A DNA stretch of 64,000 bases, from contig NZ_CP040094.1 of the NCBI RefSeq assembly GCF_013343235.1, positions 3,534,501 to 3,598,500 on the forward strand, given 5' to 3'. The position numbers and the translations under genes were made by a program. The notes beneath the pieces are model-generated. The model ran no database searches. It was not told the origin of the DNA and saw only the letters and a list, made by a program, of their open reading frames with translations. This DNA comes from Nostoc sp. TCL240-02 (GTDB lineage Bacteria; Cyanobacteriota; Cyanobacteriia; Cyanobacteriales; Nostocaceae). Positions 27,267 to 36,038 of this stretch are shown here, piece after piece. Positions within the stretch are counted from its first letter, which is position 1. Each line of letters starts with the position of its first letter.

Positions 27267-27905
27267 GTGAGCCTAACTCTTTATTTCCTCCGTCACGGAC
27301 AGACAGAATGCAGTCGTAATAATTCCTTTTGCGGTTCCATAGACTCAGAACTTACTCCTGAAGGCTTGGAGATGGCAAAGGCTTTTGCTGACGCATATAC
27401 TTCTAAGGATTGGACAGCAATATTTTGTAGTCCTATGCGGCGAACTGTATTGACAGCAAAACCTTTGTGTGGAGCAATAAAGATAGAACCACAACTCAGA
27501 GATGGTTTAAAGGAAATCAACTATGGTAAGTGGGAAGGAAAAACACCAGAAGTAATTAGTCGTGAATATCACGATGATTATATTCGCTGGTCAGTAGATC
27601 CGGCTTGGAATGCTCCTACTGGTGGAGAAATGGCTGTGACAATTGCTTCTCGCGCCTTGCAGGTAATTGAAGAAATTAAACAAAATTACACTAGTGGCAA
27701 TGTTTTAGTCGTTTCACACAAGGCAACTATCAGAATTATTCTGTGTAGTTTACTGGGGGTTGACGTGGGACGCTTCCGTTTTCGTTTGGGATGCCCTGTG
27801 GCTTCGGTGAGTATTGTAGAATTTAGTTCACATGGGCCGTTGTTAAAGGTTTTAGCAGATCATAGTCATTTGAATGAGCAGTTGCGAAATTTACCAGGAA
27901 CGTAA
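27267..27905 (+). CDS. Histidine phosphatase family protein
   Basis: 212 residues of the phosphoglycerate-mutase-like superfamily: catalytic RHG in YFLRHGQTECSRNN (residues ~8-10), FCSPMRRTVLTAK, the acid in GLKEINYGKWEGKTPE and the second histidine in VVSHKATIRI. The start is GTG. Substrate specificity (phosphoglycerate, sugar phosphate or other) is not evident. Confidence 0.92.
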   Translation: MSLTLYFLRHGQTECSRNNSFCGSIDSELTPEGLEMAKAFADAYTSKDWTAIFCSPMRRTVLTAKPLCGAIKIEPQLRDGLKEINYGKWEGKTPEVISREYHDDYIRWSVDPAWNAPTGGEMAVTIASRALQVIEEIKQNYTSGNVLVVSHKATIRIILCSLLGVDVGRFRFRLGCPVASVSIVEFSSHGPLLKVLADHSHLNEQLRNLPGT

Positions 27906-27925
27906 GAGAAGTTAGGAGTTAGGAG

Positions 27926-27945
27926 AGACGCGATTAATCGCGTCT
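27926..27945. repeat. AGACGCGATTAATCGCGTCT perfect palindrome
   Basis: 20-bp perfect palindrome just downstream of the histidine phosphatase gene. Variants are found at 35.95, 59.70 and 63.79 kb; see the corresponding finding. Confidence 0.85.
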
Positions 27946-27965
27946 GTACAATATTATTTTTACCC

Positions 27966-28403
27966 TTACTCTACCTGGGTATCTGGCTCAGTGTATTTGC
28001 AATAAACATTGATTCCAATTTTTAGAAAATATAACACGACAATTGTTGCGATCGCACCATCAATCGGTATTCCATGCACTGCTGCAACGGCAACCAGGGA
28101 GCCAATGATACTATTGAGCAGAGAAGAACTACCAGGGTTATTGGTGTATTCTTTGATTTTGCCCCGTAAACCATCATCACCACAGATTTCCGCGCGGATT
28201 TCGTCGAGGGTCAGCTGCAAAATAGATTTTTTGCCCCTACTATAATCTGTTGTGCCGACTTTCTCTTGCCAGAGTGCATCAAAACTCGCTTCTAGATTGC
28301 CGTTGTGTTGTTGTAGGGTAGTAAGTGCATGTTGCGCTGGGGTATCGTTTGGCAGAAGTTGCTGAAATTCTTGGATTTCGACAGGCGTTAATTGGGCATT
28401 CAT
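27966..28403 (-). CDS. Unknown membrane protein with a UBA-like N terminus
   Basis: 145 residues. Residues ~8-48 (ALTTLQQHNGNLEASFDALW) resemble a ubiquitin-associated (UBA/CUE-like) three-helix domain, which in bacteria is unusual outside elongation factor Ts and a few others. A helical linker (LQLTLDEIRAEICGDDGLRG) leads to a hydrophobic C-terminal half with one or two transmembrane segments (IIGSLVAVAAVHGIPIDGAI; ATIVVLYFLKIGINVY). Function unknown; it lies beside a PIN toxin-antitoxin pair. Confidence 0.78.
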   Translation of the reverse strand: MNAQLTPVEIQEFQQLLPNDTPAQHALTTLQQHNGNLEASFDALWQEKVGTTDYSRGKKSILQLTLDEIRAEICGDDGLRGKIKEYTNNPGSSSLLNSIIGSLVAVAAVHGIPIDGAIATIVVLYFLKIGINVYCKYTEPDTQVE

Positions 28404-28422
28404 ATATATTTGACTTAATTAT

Positions 28423-28842
28423 TTATGGAGTATTTGTTAGTTCCTGAATCAACTCTTCAGATGTGATAATTCTGGGAGTAGCAACTGGAAAATCTCTAGG
28501 ATTACGAGTGATAATAGCATCTAAGTGATTGAGTACTGCACTGCTGTATTGAATAGCGTCTTCAAAATCTCTAAAGTTAGCAGTTAATGCCATGTTGATT
28601 GTGGTACTGTCTACTGTTGAGACTTGACAGAAGGTTACAATTCTATTTAAAAGGGATAGAGCAGATGCTCGACCTTTATCTTTCCGAATGATGTAGTAGA
28701 GGTCACTAAAAGTAGAAGCAGAAAGATAACCTTCTATTTGTTTTTGATAAATAAATGAGAATACCTGTATAGTATTGCTGTAAAAGGGATGGCGTTCAAG
28801 AGCAAAATCCAAAATTATATTAGTGTCTAATAAGACTCTCAC
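28423..28842 (-). CDS. PIN-domain toxin (VapC-like)
   Basis: 139-residue PIN ribonuclease. The acidic catalytic residues are visible in LLDTNIILDFALE at the N terminus, in FRDFEDAIQYSSA in the middle and in HLDAIITRNPRDF near the end. Its ATG overlaps the stop of the upstream gene by 4 bp (ATGA), the usual coupling of a toxin-antitoxin operon. Confidence 0.9.
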   Translation of the reverse strand: MRVLLDTNIILDFALERHPFYSNTIQVFSFIYQKQIEGYLSASTFSDLYYIIRKDKGRASALSLLNRIVTFCQVSTVDSTTINMALTANFRDFEDAIQYSSAVLNHLDAIITRNPRDFPVATPRIITSEELIQELTNTP

Positions 28843-29129
28843 AGATTATGTTTCTCCTTCAAATATTCCCATTTGGCTTGGTCAGGGTCAAAATCTGAAG
28901 GAGTCGGCTCTGTATTTTCTAGCCACTCTTTCAAAATGGGTATAGAGCATTCCACTATTCTTTTTTGCTTTTCAGACTGGGACTGAATTTGATTTTCTCT
29001 AGAACTTTCCAAGGATGGAACTGGTTGCAAAATAATCACTTCTACTGTCCCTGGAGCAATATTTAGAGGTTCATCAATAATTAAGTTACCGGATTCATCA
29101 ATTGTGGCGTTGAGCTTGTAGGCTTGCAT
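28839..29129 (-). CDS. Antitoxin partner of the PIN toxin
   Basis: 96 residues, starting with MQAYKLNATIDESGNLIIDE, a swapped-hairpin-like N-terminal region typical of antitoxins paired with PIN toxins in cyanobacteria, followed by a disordered, charged segment and the C-terminal PSDFDPDQAKWEYLKEKHNL that would wrap the toxin. It is translationally coupled to the toxin gene. The open frame has five more codons upstream; the second Met fits the family better. Confidence 0.85.
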   Translation of the reverse strand: MQAYKLNATIDESGNLIIDEPLNIAPGTVEVIILQPVPSLESSRENQIQSQSEKQKRIVECSIPILKEWLENTEPTPSDFDPDQAKWEYLKEKHNL

Positions 29130-29203
29130 ATTGATTTTCCTCATCTATATATAATTAAATAATATTTTAGGCAATTTCACAGATTATAGTTAAAAGACTT
29201 TGA

Positions 29204-29235
29204 GGTGTTGGGTTTCGTCCCTCAACCCAACCTAC
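29204..29235. repeat. GTTGGGTT...AACCCAAC dispersed hairpin
   Basis: An 8-bp perfect stem separated by TCGTCCCTC, followed by CTAC. It resembles short hairpin repeats common in Nostoc-type intergenic DNA. Confidence 0.6.
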
Positions 29236-29304
29236 ATTCTACTTACTGGCTGCAAAATAGTACCTGAATCAACGATCGCAGTTATAAGTGAATGTCCTGT
29301 CGTC

Positions 29305-29398
29305 ACCAGCATTACAACATTAAGCCTTAAGGTTACGAGATTAAGGCTTAAGGTTATGACATTAAGCCTTAAGGTTACGACATTAAGCCTTAAGGTTA
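29305..29398. repeat. 21-bp tandem repeat array, left part
   Basis: Four near-identical 21-bp units start at 29319, 29340, 29361 and 29382, each with ATTAAG(C/G)CTTAAGGTTA followed by CGAC, CGAG or TGAC, preceded by a partial CACCAGCATTACAAC unit. The array is interrupted by an IS630-family element and resumes at 30591. Confidence 0.9.
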
Positions 29399-30588
29399 AG
29401 CTAATCGGTACTTAAGTTGCATAATAAGAAGATGAAGCCGTTTCAAAGCACCTATGCCGCCACCAGCCAAGAACTTTTTAACACAGGAGCAAGTCAGCAA
29501 GCTACAGGAAGCTCTAAAAGAGAGCAACCTACCGCATATTAGGGAAAGAATTCTAATTATTCTTCTGCAAAATGATGGGAAGCCACAACACGAAATTGCA
29601 AAATTTTTAGGCTGTTCGCATAGAACAGTGGCATATTGGTGTATGCATGGAGATCCAGATAATTTAGAAACCTTACATAATAAAAGAGAGTACGAACATT
29701 GGCGAAAAGCCACTCCTGAATATATTGAACTTTTATTAAAAACTGTTGCTCAAGAACCCTCATCATTAGGTTACGAATTTGGGAAATGGACAGCAGAAAG
29801 ATTAGCTACTTATTTAACCGAGAAAACAGGTATTGATTTAAGTAGCTCTCAAGTGAGGAGGATATTAAAGCGAAAAAAGTATAGTTATATTTGGGCTAAA
29901 TATGATCTAAAGGATAAACAAAATCCAGTAGATAGAGCAAAATTTAAAGAAAAACTTACCCAATATTTATTGATTGCACGAGAACAGCCAGAGCGTCTAC
30001 AGGTATGGTTTTGGGACGAGAGCGGGTTTAGTTTACGTGTAATTCGACGCAAGAATTGGAGTAAAAAAGGAAAACGTAAAAATGTTCCAGGGCAACGGCG
30101 TTGTGGTCGGGTTAATGTGATGGGAGCAATCCGAGAATTAGACCGAAAGCGGGTATGCTTTTTCGTGAAAAAAGGTAATGCAGATATTTTTTACGAGCAA
30201 TTACAACTATTATTTGAATTAATTAAACAGGAGTGGATAAGTAAAGGAAACCTTGGCGAAGATTTTGTAAAATCTGGGCCGAAGATTATTTTAGTTTTAG
30301 ATAATGCTAGTTTTCATAAACGCAAAGACATTATAGCTAAAATATCTGAAGAGTTCCCAAATTTTGTTTTAGAGTTTTTACCCCCTTACAGCCCTGATTA
30401 CAATATTATTGAGTTAGTCTGGCACTCATGTAAAGAATATATTGCTCATCGCTTATTTAAATCAGTAGATGAATTAAAATCACTGCTAGATAAGCTTTTG
30501 AATCAAGGCGAGTTAGTGATTAAGTGGCATCGCCAAATCAAAAACAAAGGCAATCTCAGCTATATTGCAGCTTGAATGCCGATTAGCT
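29399..30588 (+). mobile_element. Complete IS630-family insertion sequence
   Basis: 1190-bp element. The ends are imperfect inverted repeats, AGCTAATCGGTACTTAAGTT on the left and, on the complementary strand, AGCTAATCGGCATTCAAGCT on the right (19 of 23 matches over the full arm). Both ends are flanked by TA (29397-29398 and 30589-30590), the IS630/Tc1 target-site duplication. Removing the element and one TA restores a perfect 21-bp unit of the surrounding array, which fixes the boundaries. One intact transposase gene fills it. Confidence 0.93.
29454..30575 (+). CDS. IS630 family transposase
   Basis: 373-residue DDE transposase. N-terminal helix-turn-helix (GKPQHEIAKFLGCSHRTVAYW), a winged-helix region with SSSQVRRILKRKKYSYIWAK, and a catalytic domain with the three acidic residues in WFWDESGFSL, LVLDNASFHK and LPPYSPDYNIIELVWHSCK. 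The frame is uninterrupted and the element ends are intact, so it may still be active. Confidence 0.95.
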   Translation: MPPPAKNFLTQEQVSKLQEALKESNLPHIRERILIILLQNDGKPQHEIAKFLGCSHRTVAYWCMHGDPDNLETLHNKREYEHWRKATPEYIELLLKTVAQEPSSLGYEFGKWTAERLATYLTEKTGIDLSSSQVRRILKRKKYSYIWAKYDLKDKQNPVDRAKFKEKLTQYLLIAREQPERLQVWFWDESGFSLRVIRRKNWSKKGKRKNVPGQRRCGRVNVMGAIRELDRKRVCFFVKKGNADIFYEQLQLLFELIKQEWISKGNLGEDFVKSGPKIILVLDNASFHKRKDIIAKISEEFPNFVLEFLPPYSPDYNIIELVWHSCKEYIAHRLFKSVDELKSLLDKLLNQGELVIKWHRQIKNKGNLSYIAA

Positions 30589-30590
30589 TA

Positions 30591-30660
30591 CGACATTAAT
30601 CACCAGCATTACAAGATTAAGGCTTAAGGTTATGACATTAAGACTTAACATTACAACTTT
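30591..30660. repeat. 21-bp tandem repeat array, right part
   Basis: Continuation of the array: CGACATTAATCACCAGCATT, ATTAAGGCTTAAGGTTATGA and ATTAAGACTTAACATTAC, more degenerate than the left units. Confidence 0.8.
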
Positions 30661-30750
30661 TTGACAAAAGCTTATCCGATCGCTCTTTAGGATAGTGCGC
30701 TCTGTGCGATCGCAAGCAATGCTTAAATAAAACTTATTTGAGAGGCTGCA

Positions 30751-30783
30751 AGATCCCCGACTTCTTGAAGAAGTCGGGGATCT
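30751..30783. repeat. 33-nt hairpin at the 3' end of the CHAT gene
   Basis: AGATCCCCGACTTCTT and AAGAAGTCGGGGATCT are perfect reverse complements around a single G. It begins four bases past the stop codon of the minus-strand CHAT gene, so it could act as a terminator-like or RNA-stabilising hairpin; this sequence type is a known dispersed motif in Nostoc-like genomes. Confidence 0.8.
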
Positions 30784-30786
30784 GAA

Positions 30787-33700
30787 TCAACTTAGCTCAT
30801 CCCGCGCTGCCCAAATTGCCTCGCGTACCTCTCCAGCGCACTCTTTACCCGTCGCCTCGCGCCAAATGGTTTGAAACTGGCTTTCGCCTAACTGCTTAAG
30901 CATACGGGCTAAATCATTTATACAATAATCAATCCAATTTTTATTATGCTCTCGATCAATAACTAAAACACGAATGTAAATTTTCAAAGCCTCAGCATAA
31001 TTTTCTTGAGCTTCTAAAATCCTTCCCCATTTGAGTAATGTTAATGAAGCATTAGACCAATCTTGAAAATTACTATAAATTTTATAAGCTGCTTGATAGC
31101 ATTCAGATGATTTTTGAAAATTTTGTATTTTTTCGTATGCTACACCTATGTTAGAGTATGAATTTCCCGTTTGATGAGGATTATTCAATTCACTATATAT
31201 ATTGATAGCTTTTTGGTAGTAGGCAATTGCTTCATCAAATTTTTCTAGAAAAAATGATATAATTCCAAGTTGATTGCAAATATCAGCTACACGGTAATCA
31301 TTTTTATTATCTTCTTGAATTTTCAGGGCTTTTTGACAGTAGAGAATTGCTTGACTGAAGTTTCCTTGGTCACTTTCTACAAGACCTAAACTGTAATAAA
31401 CATTAGCTGCTTTTTCTAAATCGCCTAAATCAATTCTAATTTTGAGAGCTTTGGTTAAATACTTAATTGCTTCTTGAAAGTTGTTTTTTTCAATTGCAAT
31501 CAAACCTAGTTCATAGTAATCGCCAGAAGCAAAATACAAATTACCATAATCTTCATGTATCTTGCAGGATTTTTGATAATAATCACTAGCAGAATTTAAA
31601 TCTTTTTGCTCATAATAAATAACACCTAAGTTGTGATAGATTATAGCAAGATTTTGCCGATTTCTAGTAGTATCTAATATCTTCAGCGAATGATTATAAA
31701 ATTCTACTGCCTTTGAAAATTCTCTTTTTGATTGGGCTATCAAAGCAAGTTCATGATATTGAATAGAAATTATTTGTGTCATAAATGGATCATTTAAACC
31801 TATGATTTCATCAAGAATTTCTTGACGAACAACTGCTGCTGCATCTAAATCACCGTTATCACATGCTTCATTTGCATCTTTACCGCGTAAATACATCCAG
31901 AAATCCAAAGCATCTTTACCCTTTGCTTTTGCATCTGCCAAGTGAATGCCAACTTGCTTCAGCACCCTTTGTCGCAATGACTTGAATTCAGGTTTGCGCC
32001 CAATGCGCTGATACACTTCTCCCAAAGCTTGCAGAATTGCTTGTGCTTTAGCCCATTCTTTGTGCTGTTCGGCTAGGCGCAAGTTTTGTAACAGATTTGG
32101 TTCTTCCATTCGCAGCACAAATGTTGCCAGTTTTGCGTTGCTGATGAGTTTTCCATAGTATTTATCTGCTAAATAAGCGTAGAAAATCAGCAACTTTTTT
32201 TCGAGTTTGTTAATCACCTCCTGGGAAGCCATTGTATTTAACTGCTGACGCAAATACCAAGGTAGTGCTGGGTGAATTTTGTAGATAGTCTCATAACCAA
32301 AATATTCCAAAATACCTGCGGTAGCAGCTTCATTCAGAATTCTAATCCAATCTTGTTTTTGTAAGTTCTCTCCAAACACTGCTCGATAAGCTTGTCCATA
32401 ATAACCATCAGGACTTTCTGAAAAACTATGCAGCCAATCTGCATCAACCAGATCGCAAAACAGCGCCAAAAATGGTAAATGTTGGCGTGTACGTTCCGAC
32501 AACTTCGCAAAAGAATAATCCAAGGACACAGTGAGAGATTTTTCTCTCCCTTCTTCCTCTTGTCCCCTAAAAGTATCCAACCCCTGCCGCAGTGCCTCAA
32601 TTAACTGCACAGGTGTCTGCATCTTTAAATGCGGCAACACCACCCGCAAAGACAACGGATGTCCCCCCAACAAATTCAACAATTCCAAATACTCTGCTGG
32701 CAGGTTCTTTCTCTCCACACCCACTGTTTGCAGAATCTTCGCGGCTAACTCTTGGGCATCCGCTTGAGACAACCCCCGCAAGTTGATTAAACTATAACCA
32801 CAATCAAGCCAAGGTTCTTCGCGGCGACTGGTAATTAATACCCAAGATTTACCACCCCGCAATTCCTTAAGAAACCGCTTCAGCTTGTTTCTCTCTTCCC
32901 TACTCAATAATGGTTCATTCCCCGTAGGGAAACCGTTGACAGGTTCAAAGTTATCCCAAATCAACAAGCAAGGATTAGTTTGCAAATATTCCCGCACCAC
33001 ATCCTCTTGCTTATCTGGCATCATTTGGGAAAATCTCTCACCTCCTAACGCCCTACCAATTTGGTTAATTAGCTGACTTAACCCCGCACCCTGTTCAAAA
33101 GAGGTGAAGAATATACCGCCTGTACGTCCTTGAGTGTCATCCAACCACCGGGCGAAACCTGCGACTAACTCAGTCTTACCAACGCCGCCCATTCCCTGCA
33201 CCAAAACCACATGATTTTGTCGAAATGCTCTCTCTAAACGCAAAATCTCATAATCCCGCCCAATAAAACCATAAGCACTTTCATCAGGTAAACCTACAGC
33301 TTTGCTGCTTTCTGGAGTATTGTCTGTTTGCGCCATCAAATCGGCAAAACTGGGTGCTGTCTTTTTAGGAACAAAAGGCGTGTAGGGTTCCTGCTGATAC
33401 AACACTGGCACAAGCCAATCTTGTAAAGGTAAATTTCCTTTGGGACTGGGGCGCATTTTGTCAATAGACATGGACTTTCGCCCTGCTGCAACTGCTGTGG
33501 CGATACACTCTCCCCTGACTAATTCCCCATACAACCGCCCAATAAAGTGTTCTGCACCTTTGGCGTAAACTGAATACGCCATCGCTACCACGCCCTTAGC
33601 CCCCAATTTCACCAACTGTCCCGCCACTGAAGAAAAAGCTTCTTCGCCTACTTGTCCAGACTTGCAAGCATTCAGCACAAAAATTGGTACGCGACAATCT

Positions 33701-34479
33701 GTTAAATATTGGGCAATTTCTCTAGCACTGACAGCTTGCTCATTTCCCTGTTCATCCTCAAAGACTAAAACTCCCTGAGTCTGGCTGTCAAAATTACCAT
33801 GTCCATCAAAATGGACGATATGATAAAAACCCTTATTTGCTTGCAGTTCCGCTTCAAACTCTTTCAAGCTAGGGGGACGCAATACCTTAAGATTGACTCG
33901 CTGACGTATGGGTTGCAGCGCCGCCAGCAGTGGACGGGCAATGGTTTTAAACCCTACGTCTTGCTGATCGTAAGGACGCGCAATAACTAGTAAAATATTC
34001 AGTTGGTCATCGGGCATTGCTGGCAATGGTGCTTTTACGCCCTGACTGCTGAGACTGCGATACATCCCCGCCAGTGAAGGTGCAAGAAATTGATAATCGG
34101 GGGAATATAGCAACTCCCAAGGCAAATTCAGCACGTTGGCGTTATCGGAAATGATGCCCAGTTCACAGTTATCAAGTCCTTCCCGTGTAGCTTCTTGAAA
34201 AAACTCTCTTCCTTTCTCTGTACTGCGAAATACTAGCTCAAATAAATGTTGTCCCCAATGCTGTAATTTTTGTTCAATTTTTACAGCGTTATCTGGAAAA
34301 ATACCGTAAGGAAACTTTAGATAATTTTCTAAATACCAGCGCAACTCAGCTGCGTTTTCTTCACCGAAGGGTTGCTGGAAGGCGACTTCTGACGCAAAAC
34401 GAGGACTTTCATATCCGCGTTGCCAAGAAAGTTGGATTTTGTCGTCTTGATGCGTAATCCGCAACCAATTCTGCGCCAT
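30787..34479 (-). CDS. CHAT protease-NB-ARC ATPase-TPR protein
   Basis: 1230 residues in three modules. CHAT (caspase-like) domain at about 90-370 with the histidine motif HIVHFDGHG (residues ~220-228) and the nucleophile in FVLNACKSG (Cys272). STAND-type NB-ARC ATPase at about 400-700 with Walker A GMGGVGKT (~429-436), Walker B CLLIWDNFE and sensor-like SWVLITSRRE. C-terminal TPR array at about 890-1190 (AVEFYNHSLKILDTT, ASDYYQKSCKIHEDYGN and similar units). The start is ATG; the longer frame opens with TTG. The layout fits a ligand-sensing, protease-activating defence or cell-death protein, which is inference. Confidence 0.93.
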   Translation of the reverse strand: MAQNWLRITHQDDKIQLSWQRGYESPRFASEVAFQQPFGEENAAELRWYLENYLKFPYGIFPDNAVKIEQKLQHWGQHLFELVFRSTEKGREFFQEATREGLDNCELGIISDNANVLNLPWELLYSPDYQFLAPSLAGMYRSLSSQGVKAPLPAMPDDQLNILLVIARPYDQQDVGFKTIARPLLAALQPIRQRVNLKVLRPPSLKEFEAELQANKGFYHIVHFDGHGNFDSQTQGVLVFEDEQGNEQAVSAREIAQYLTDCRVPIFVLNACKSGQVGEEAFSSVAGQLVKLGAKGVVAMAYSVYAKGAEHFIGRLYGELVRGECIATAVAAGRKSMSIDKMRPSPKGNLPLQDWLVPVLYQQEPYTPFVPKKTAPSFADLMAQTDNTPESSKAVGLPDESAYGFIGRDYEILRLERAFRQNHVVLVQGMGGVGKTELVAGFARWLDDTQGRTGGIFFTSFEQGAGLSQLINQIGRALGGERFSQMMPDKQEDVVREYLQTNPCLLIWDNFEPVNGFPTGNEPLLSREERNKLKRFLKELRGGKSWVLITSRREEPWLDCGYSLINLRGLSQADAQELAAKILQTVGVERKNLPAEYLELLNLLGGHPLSLRVVLPHLKMQTPVQLIEALRQGLDTFRGQEEEGREKSLTVSLDYSFAKLSERTRQHLPFLALFCDLVDADWLHSFSESPDGYYGQAYRAVFGENLQKQDWIRILNEAATAGILEYFGYETIYKIHPALPWYLRQQLNTMASQEVINKLEKKLLIFYAYLADKYYGKLISNAKLATFVLRMEEPNLLQNLRLAEQHKEWAKAQAILQALGEVYQRIGRKPEFKSLRQRVLKQVGIHLADAKAKGKDALDFWMYLRGKDANEACDNGDLDAAAVVRQEILDEIIGLNDPFMTQIISIQYHELALIAQSKREFSKAVEFYNHSLKILDTTRNRQNLAIIYHNLGVIYYEQKDLNSASDYYQKSCKIHEDYGNLYFASGDYYELGLIAIEKNNFQEAIKYLTKALKIRIDLGDLEKAANVYYSLGLVESDQGNFSQAILYCQKALKIQEDNKNDYRVADICNQLGIISFFLEKFDEAIAYYQKAINIYSELNNPHQTGNSYSNIGVAYEKIQNFQKSSECYQAAYKIYSNFQDWSNASLTLLKWGRILEAQENYAEALKIYIRVLVIDREHNKNWIDYCINDLARMLKQLGESQFQTIWREATGKECAGEVREAIWAARDELS

Positions 34480-34737
34480 AGCTACTGCCAATACTAGTTA
34501 ATGTGATGCTACCTTATCTTAGTGATTCACGCAGAGGTTAGGTGATTACGCAAATTAAATCAGCAAATTTGCGTCAAATCGTGGCGAATTGAGGATTTAA
34601 ATTTAAACGCAAAGGGGCGCAGAGGTAAGCGCAGAGGAACGCAGAGAATTAGCTACGAATTAATGAAATTTTGTACTAAGCTTTTTATTCAGTACAGATA
34701 CAGCGATAATTTACTCAAATCATCACCGAGTTATTTC

Positions 34738-35865
34738 ATGCTGCCAGTTATTGAAAGCATTTTATTACGTCAAATGGCTTCGGGCGATCGCCTATACTTA
34801 CAAATATACAAATTCATCGGCGCTAAACCTGGTAAAAAGGTATACATTCAATCTAATCTGCACGGTGCAGAAATCGCTGGTAATGCCGTTATTCACCAGC
34901 TAATTGAGTTTTTATTAACAATAAATGATACAAATTTAGCTGGAGAAATTTGGTTAGTTCCCGTTTGTAATCCAATGGGGACGAATGAACGCGCTCATCA
35001 TTTTTCCCCTGGACGATATTGCATTTACGAAGCCAAAGACTGGAATCGGATATTTTGGGACTACGAGAAAGAAGCTGATGATTTAGTAGCTTTTACTAAA
35101 TCTCAACTTCATAGTGATCCAGAGGTCGTTCGACAAGATTATCTAACTATAATTAAGCAAAACTTTGCGAAAGTTTTAGAAAAAATTAATTCTTCTAATG
35201 GTGTTCCCTACACTGAGCTTTTTGCCTACAAGCTACAAAAATTGAGTTTAGATGCAGACTACTTAATTGATTTACATAGTTCTACAAATCAAGCATTAGA
35301 CTATATTTATTACTTCCAAAATCGAGAAGACAGTGCCAAATACTTTCTACTCGATTTCGGAATCTTACTTGATAAATATGATGGTGATGCTTTTGATGAA
35401 GCTTTTATCAAACCTTGGTTAGCACTAGAAGCTTGTTTTAAAGAATTTGGTAGAGAAATCAAGTTTGATGTGGAAGCTTGGACACTGGAATTAGGCTCAG
35501 GAATGCAAATAAACCCTGATTCAGTCGCCAAAGGTATACGGGGTGTGAAAAACTATTTAATGCAAAAAGGTGTACTACAAATTCCTGATTTATCAGATGA
35601 GACAAAAACTCATAAGATGACTTTCGCATCTAGCAGCAACCGGAAAAAATATTATGCGATCGCAGGTGGTATGATTCAATCTAGAATAGCATTAGGTAGC
35701 AAAGTCAAAACTGGAGACAAGCTGTATCAAATTCTCAGCTTTAATAAAGAAGGTCAACTACCTAGTGTAATTGATGTCTGCGCTCAACATGATGGATTAG
35801 TTTATGATGTCGCAACCAATCAAGCTGTAAATGAAGGCGAGTTTGTTTTGGGAATTGTTAGTTAG
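34738..35865 (+). CDS. Succinylglutamate desuccinylase/aspartoacylase-type zinc hydrolase
   Basis: About 375 residues of the M14-like AstE/AspA family. Zinc ligands are in QSNLHGAEIAGN (HxxE) and LIDLHSSTNQ; a C-terminal beta domain follows (GLVYDVATNQAVNEGEFVLG). The frame is open from an upstream ATG at 34663 that would add 25 residues; the Met before LPVIESILLRQMASGD is preferred as the family core begins there, but the choice is uncertain. It is divergent from the CHAT gene. Confidence 0.85.
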   Translation: MLPVIESILLRQMASGDRLYLQIYKFIGAKPGKKVYIQSNLHGAEIAGNAVIHQLIEFLLTINDTNLAGEIWLVPVCNPMGTNERAHHFSPGRYCIYEAKDWNRIFWDYEKEADDLVAFTKSQLHSDPEVVRQDYLTIIKQNFAKVLEKINSSNGVPYTELFAYKLQKLSLDADYLIDLHSSTNQALDYIYYFQNREDSAKYFLLDFGILLDKYDGDAFDEAFIKPWLALEACFKEFGREIKFDVEAWTLELGSGMQINPDSVAKGIRGVKNYLMQKGVLQIPDLSDETKTHKMTFASSSNRKKYYAIAGGMIQSRIALGSKVKTGDKLYQILSFNKEGQLPSVIDVCAQHDGLVYDVATNQAVNEGEFVLGIVS

Positions 35866-35947
35866 GACATGGGGCATTGGGCATAGATATTCATGTAATT
35901 TTCATCACATACTAAACATGAAAATTTCTTTCCTTAAATCATCACAA

Positions 35948-36012
35948 AGACGCGATAAATCGCCGTCTCTACAAAAGACTAATTATTGTAGAGACGGCGA
36001 TTCATCGCGTCT
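35948..36012. terminator. Large inverted repeat between convergent genes
   Basis: Two 27-nt arms, AGACGCGATAAATCGCCGTC... and its complement, pair with one mismatch around an 11-base loop. It lies between the aspartoacylase-like gene and pfkA, which converge, and belongs to the GACGCGAT palindrome family seen elsewhere here. It would be a strong bidirectional hairpin. Confidence 0.75.
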
Positions 36013-36038
36013 CTTGCCAGAATCGAAGAGTATTGAGT

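Noticed and set aside
29305..30660. Possible CRISPR array
   Set aside because: The 21-bp units are contiguous with no unique spacers, and no cas gene is present.
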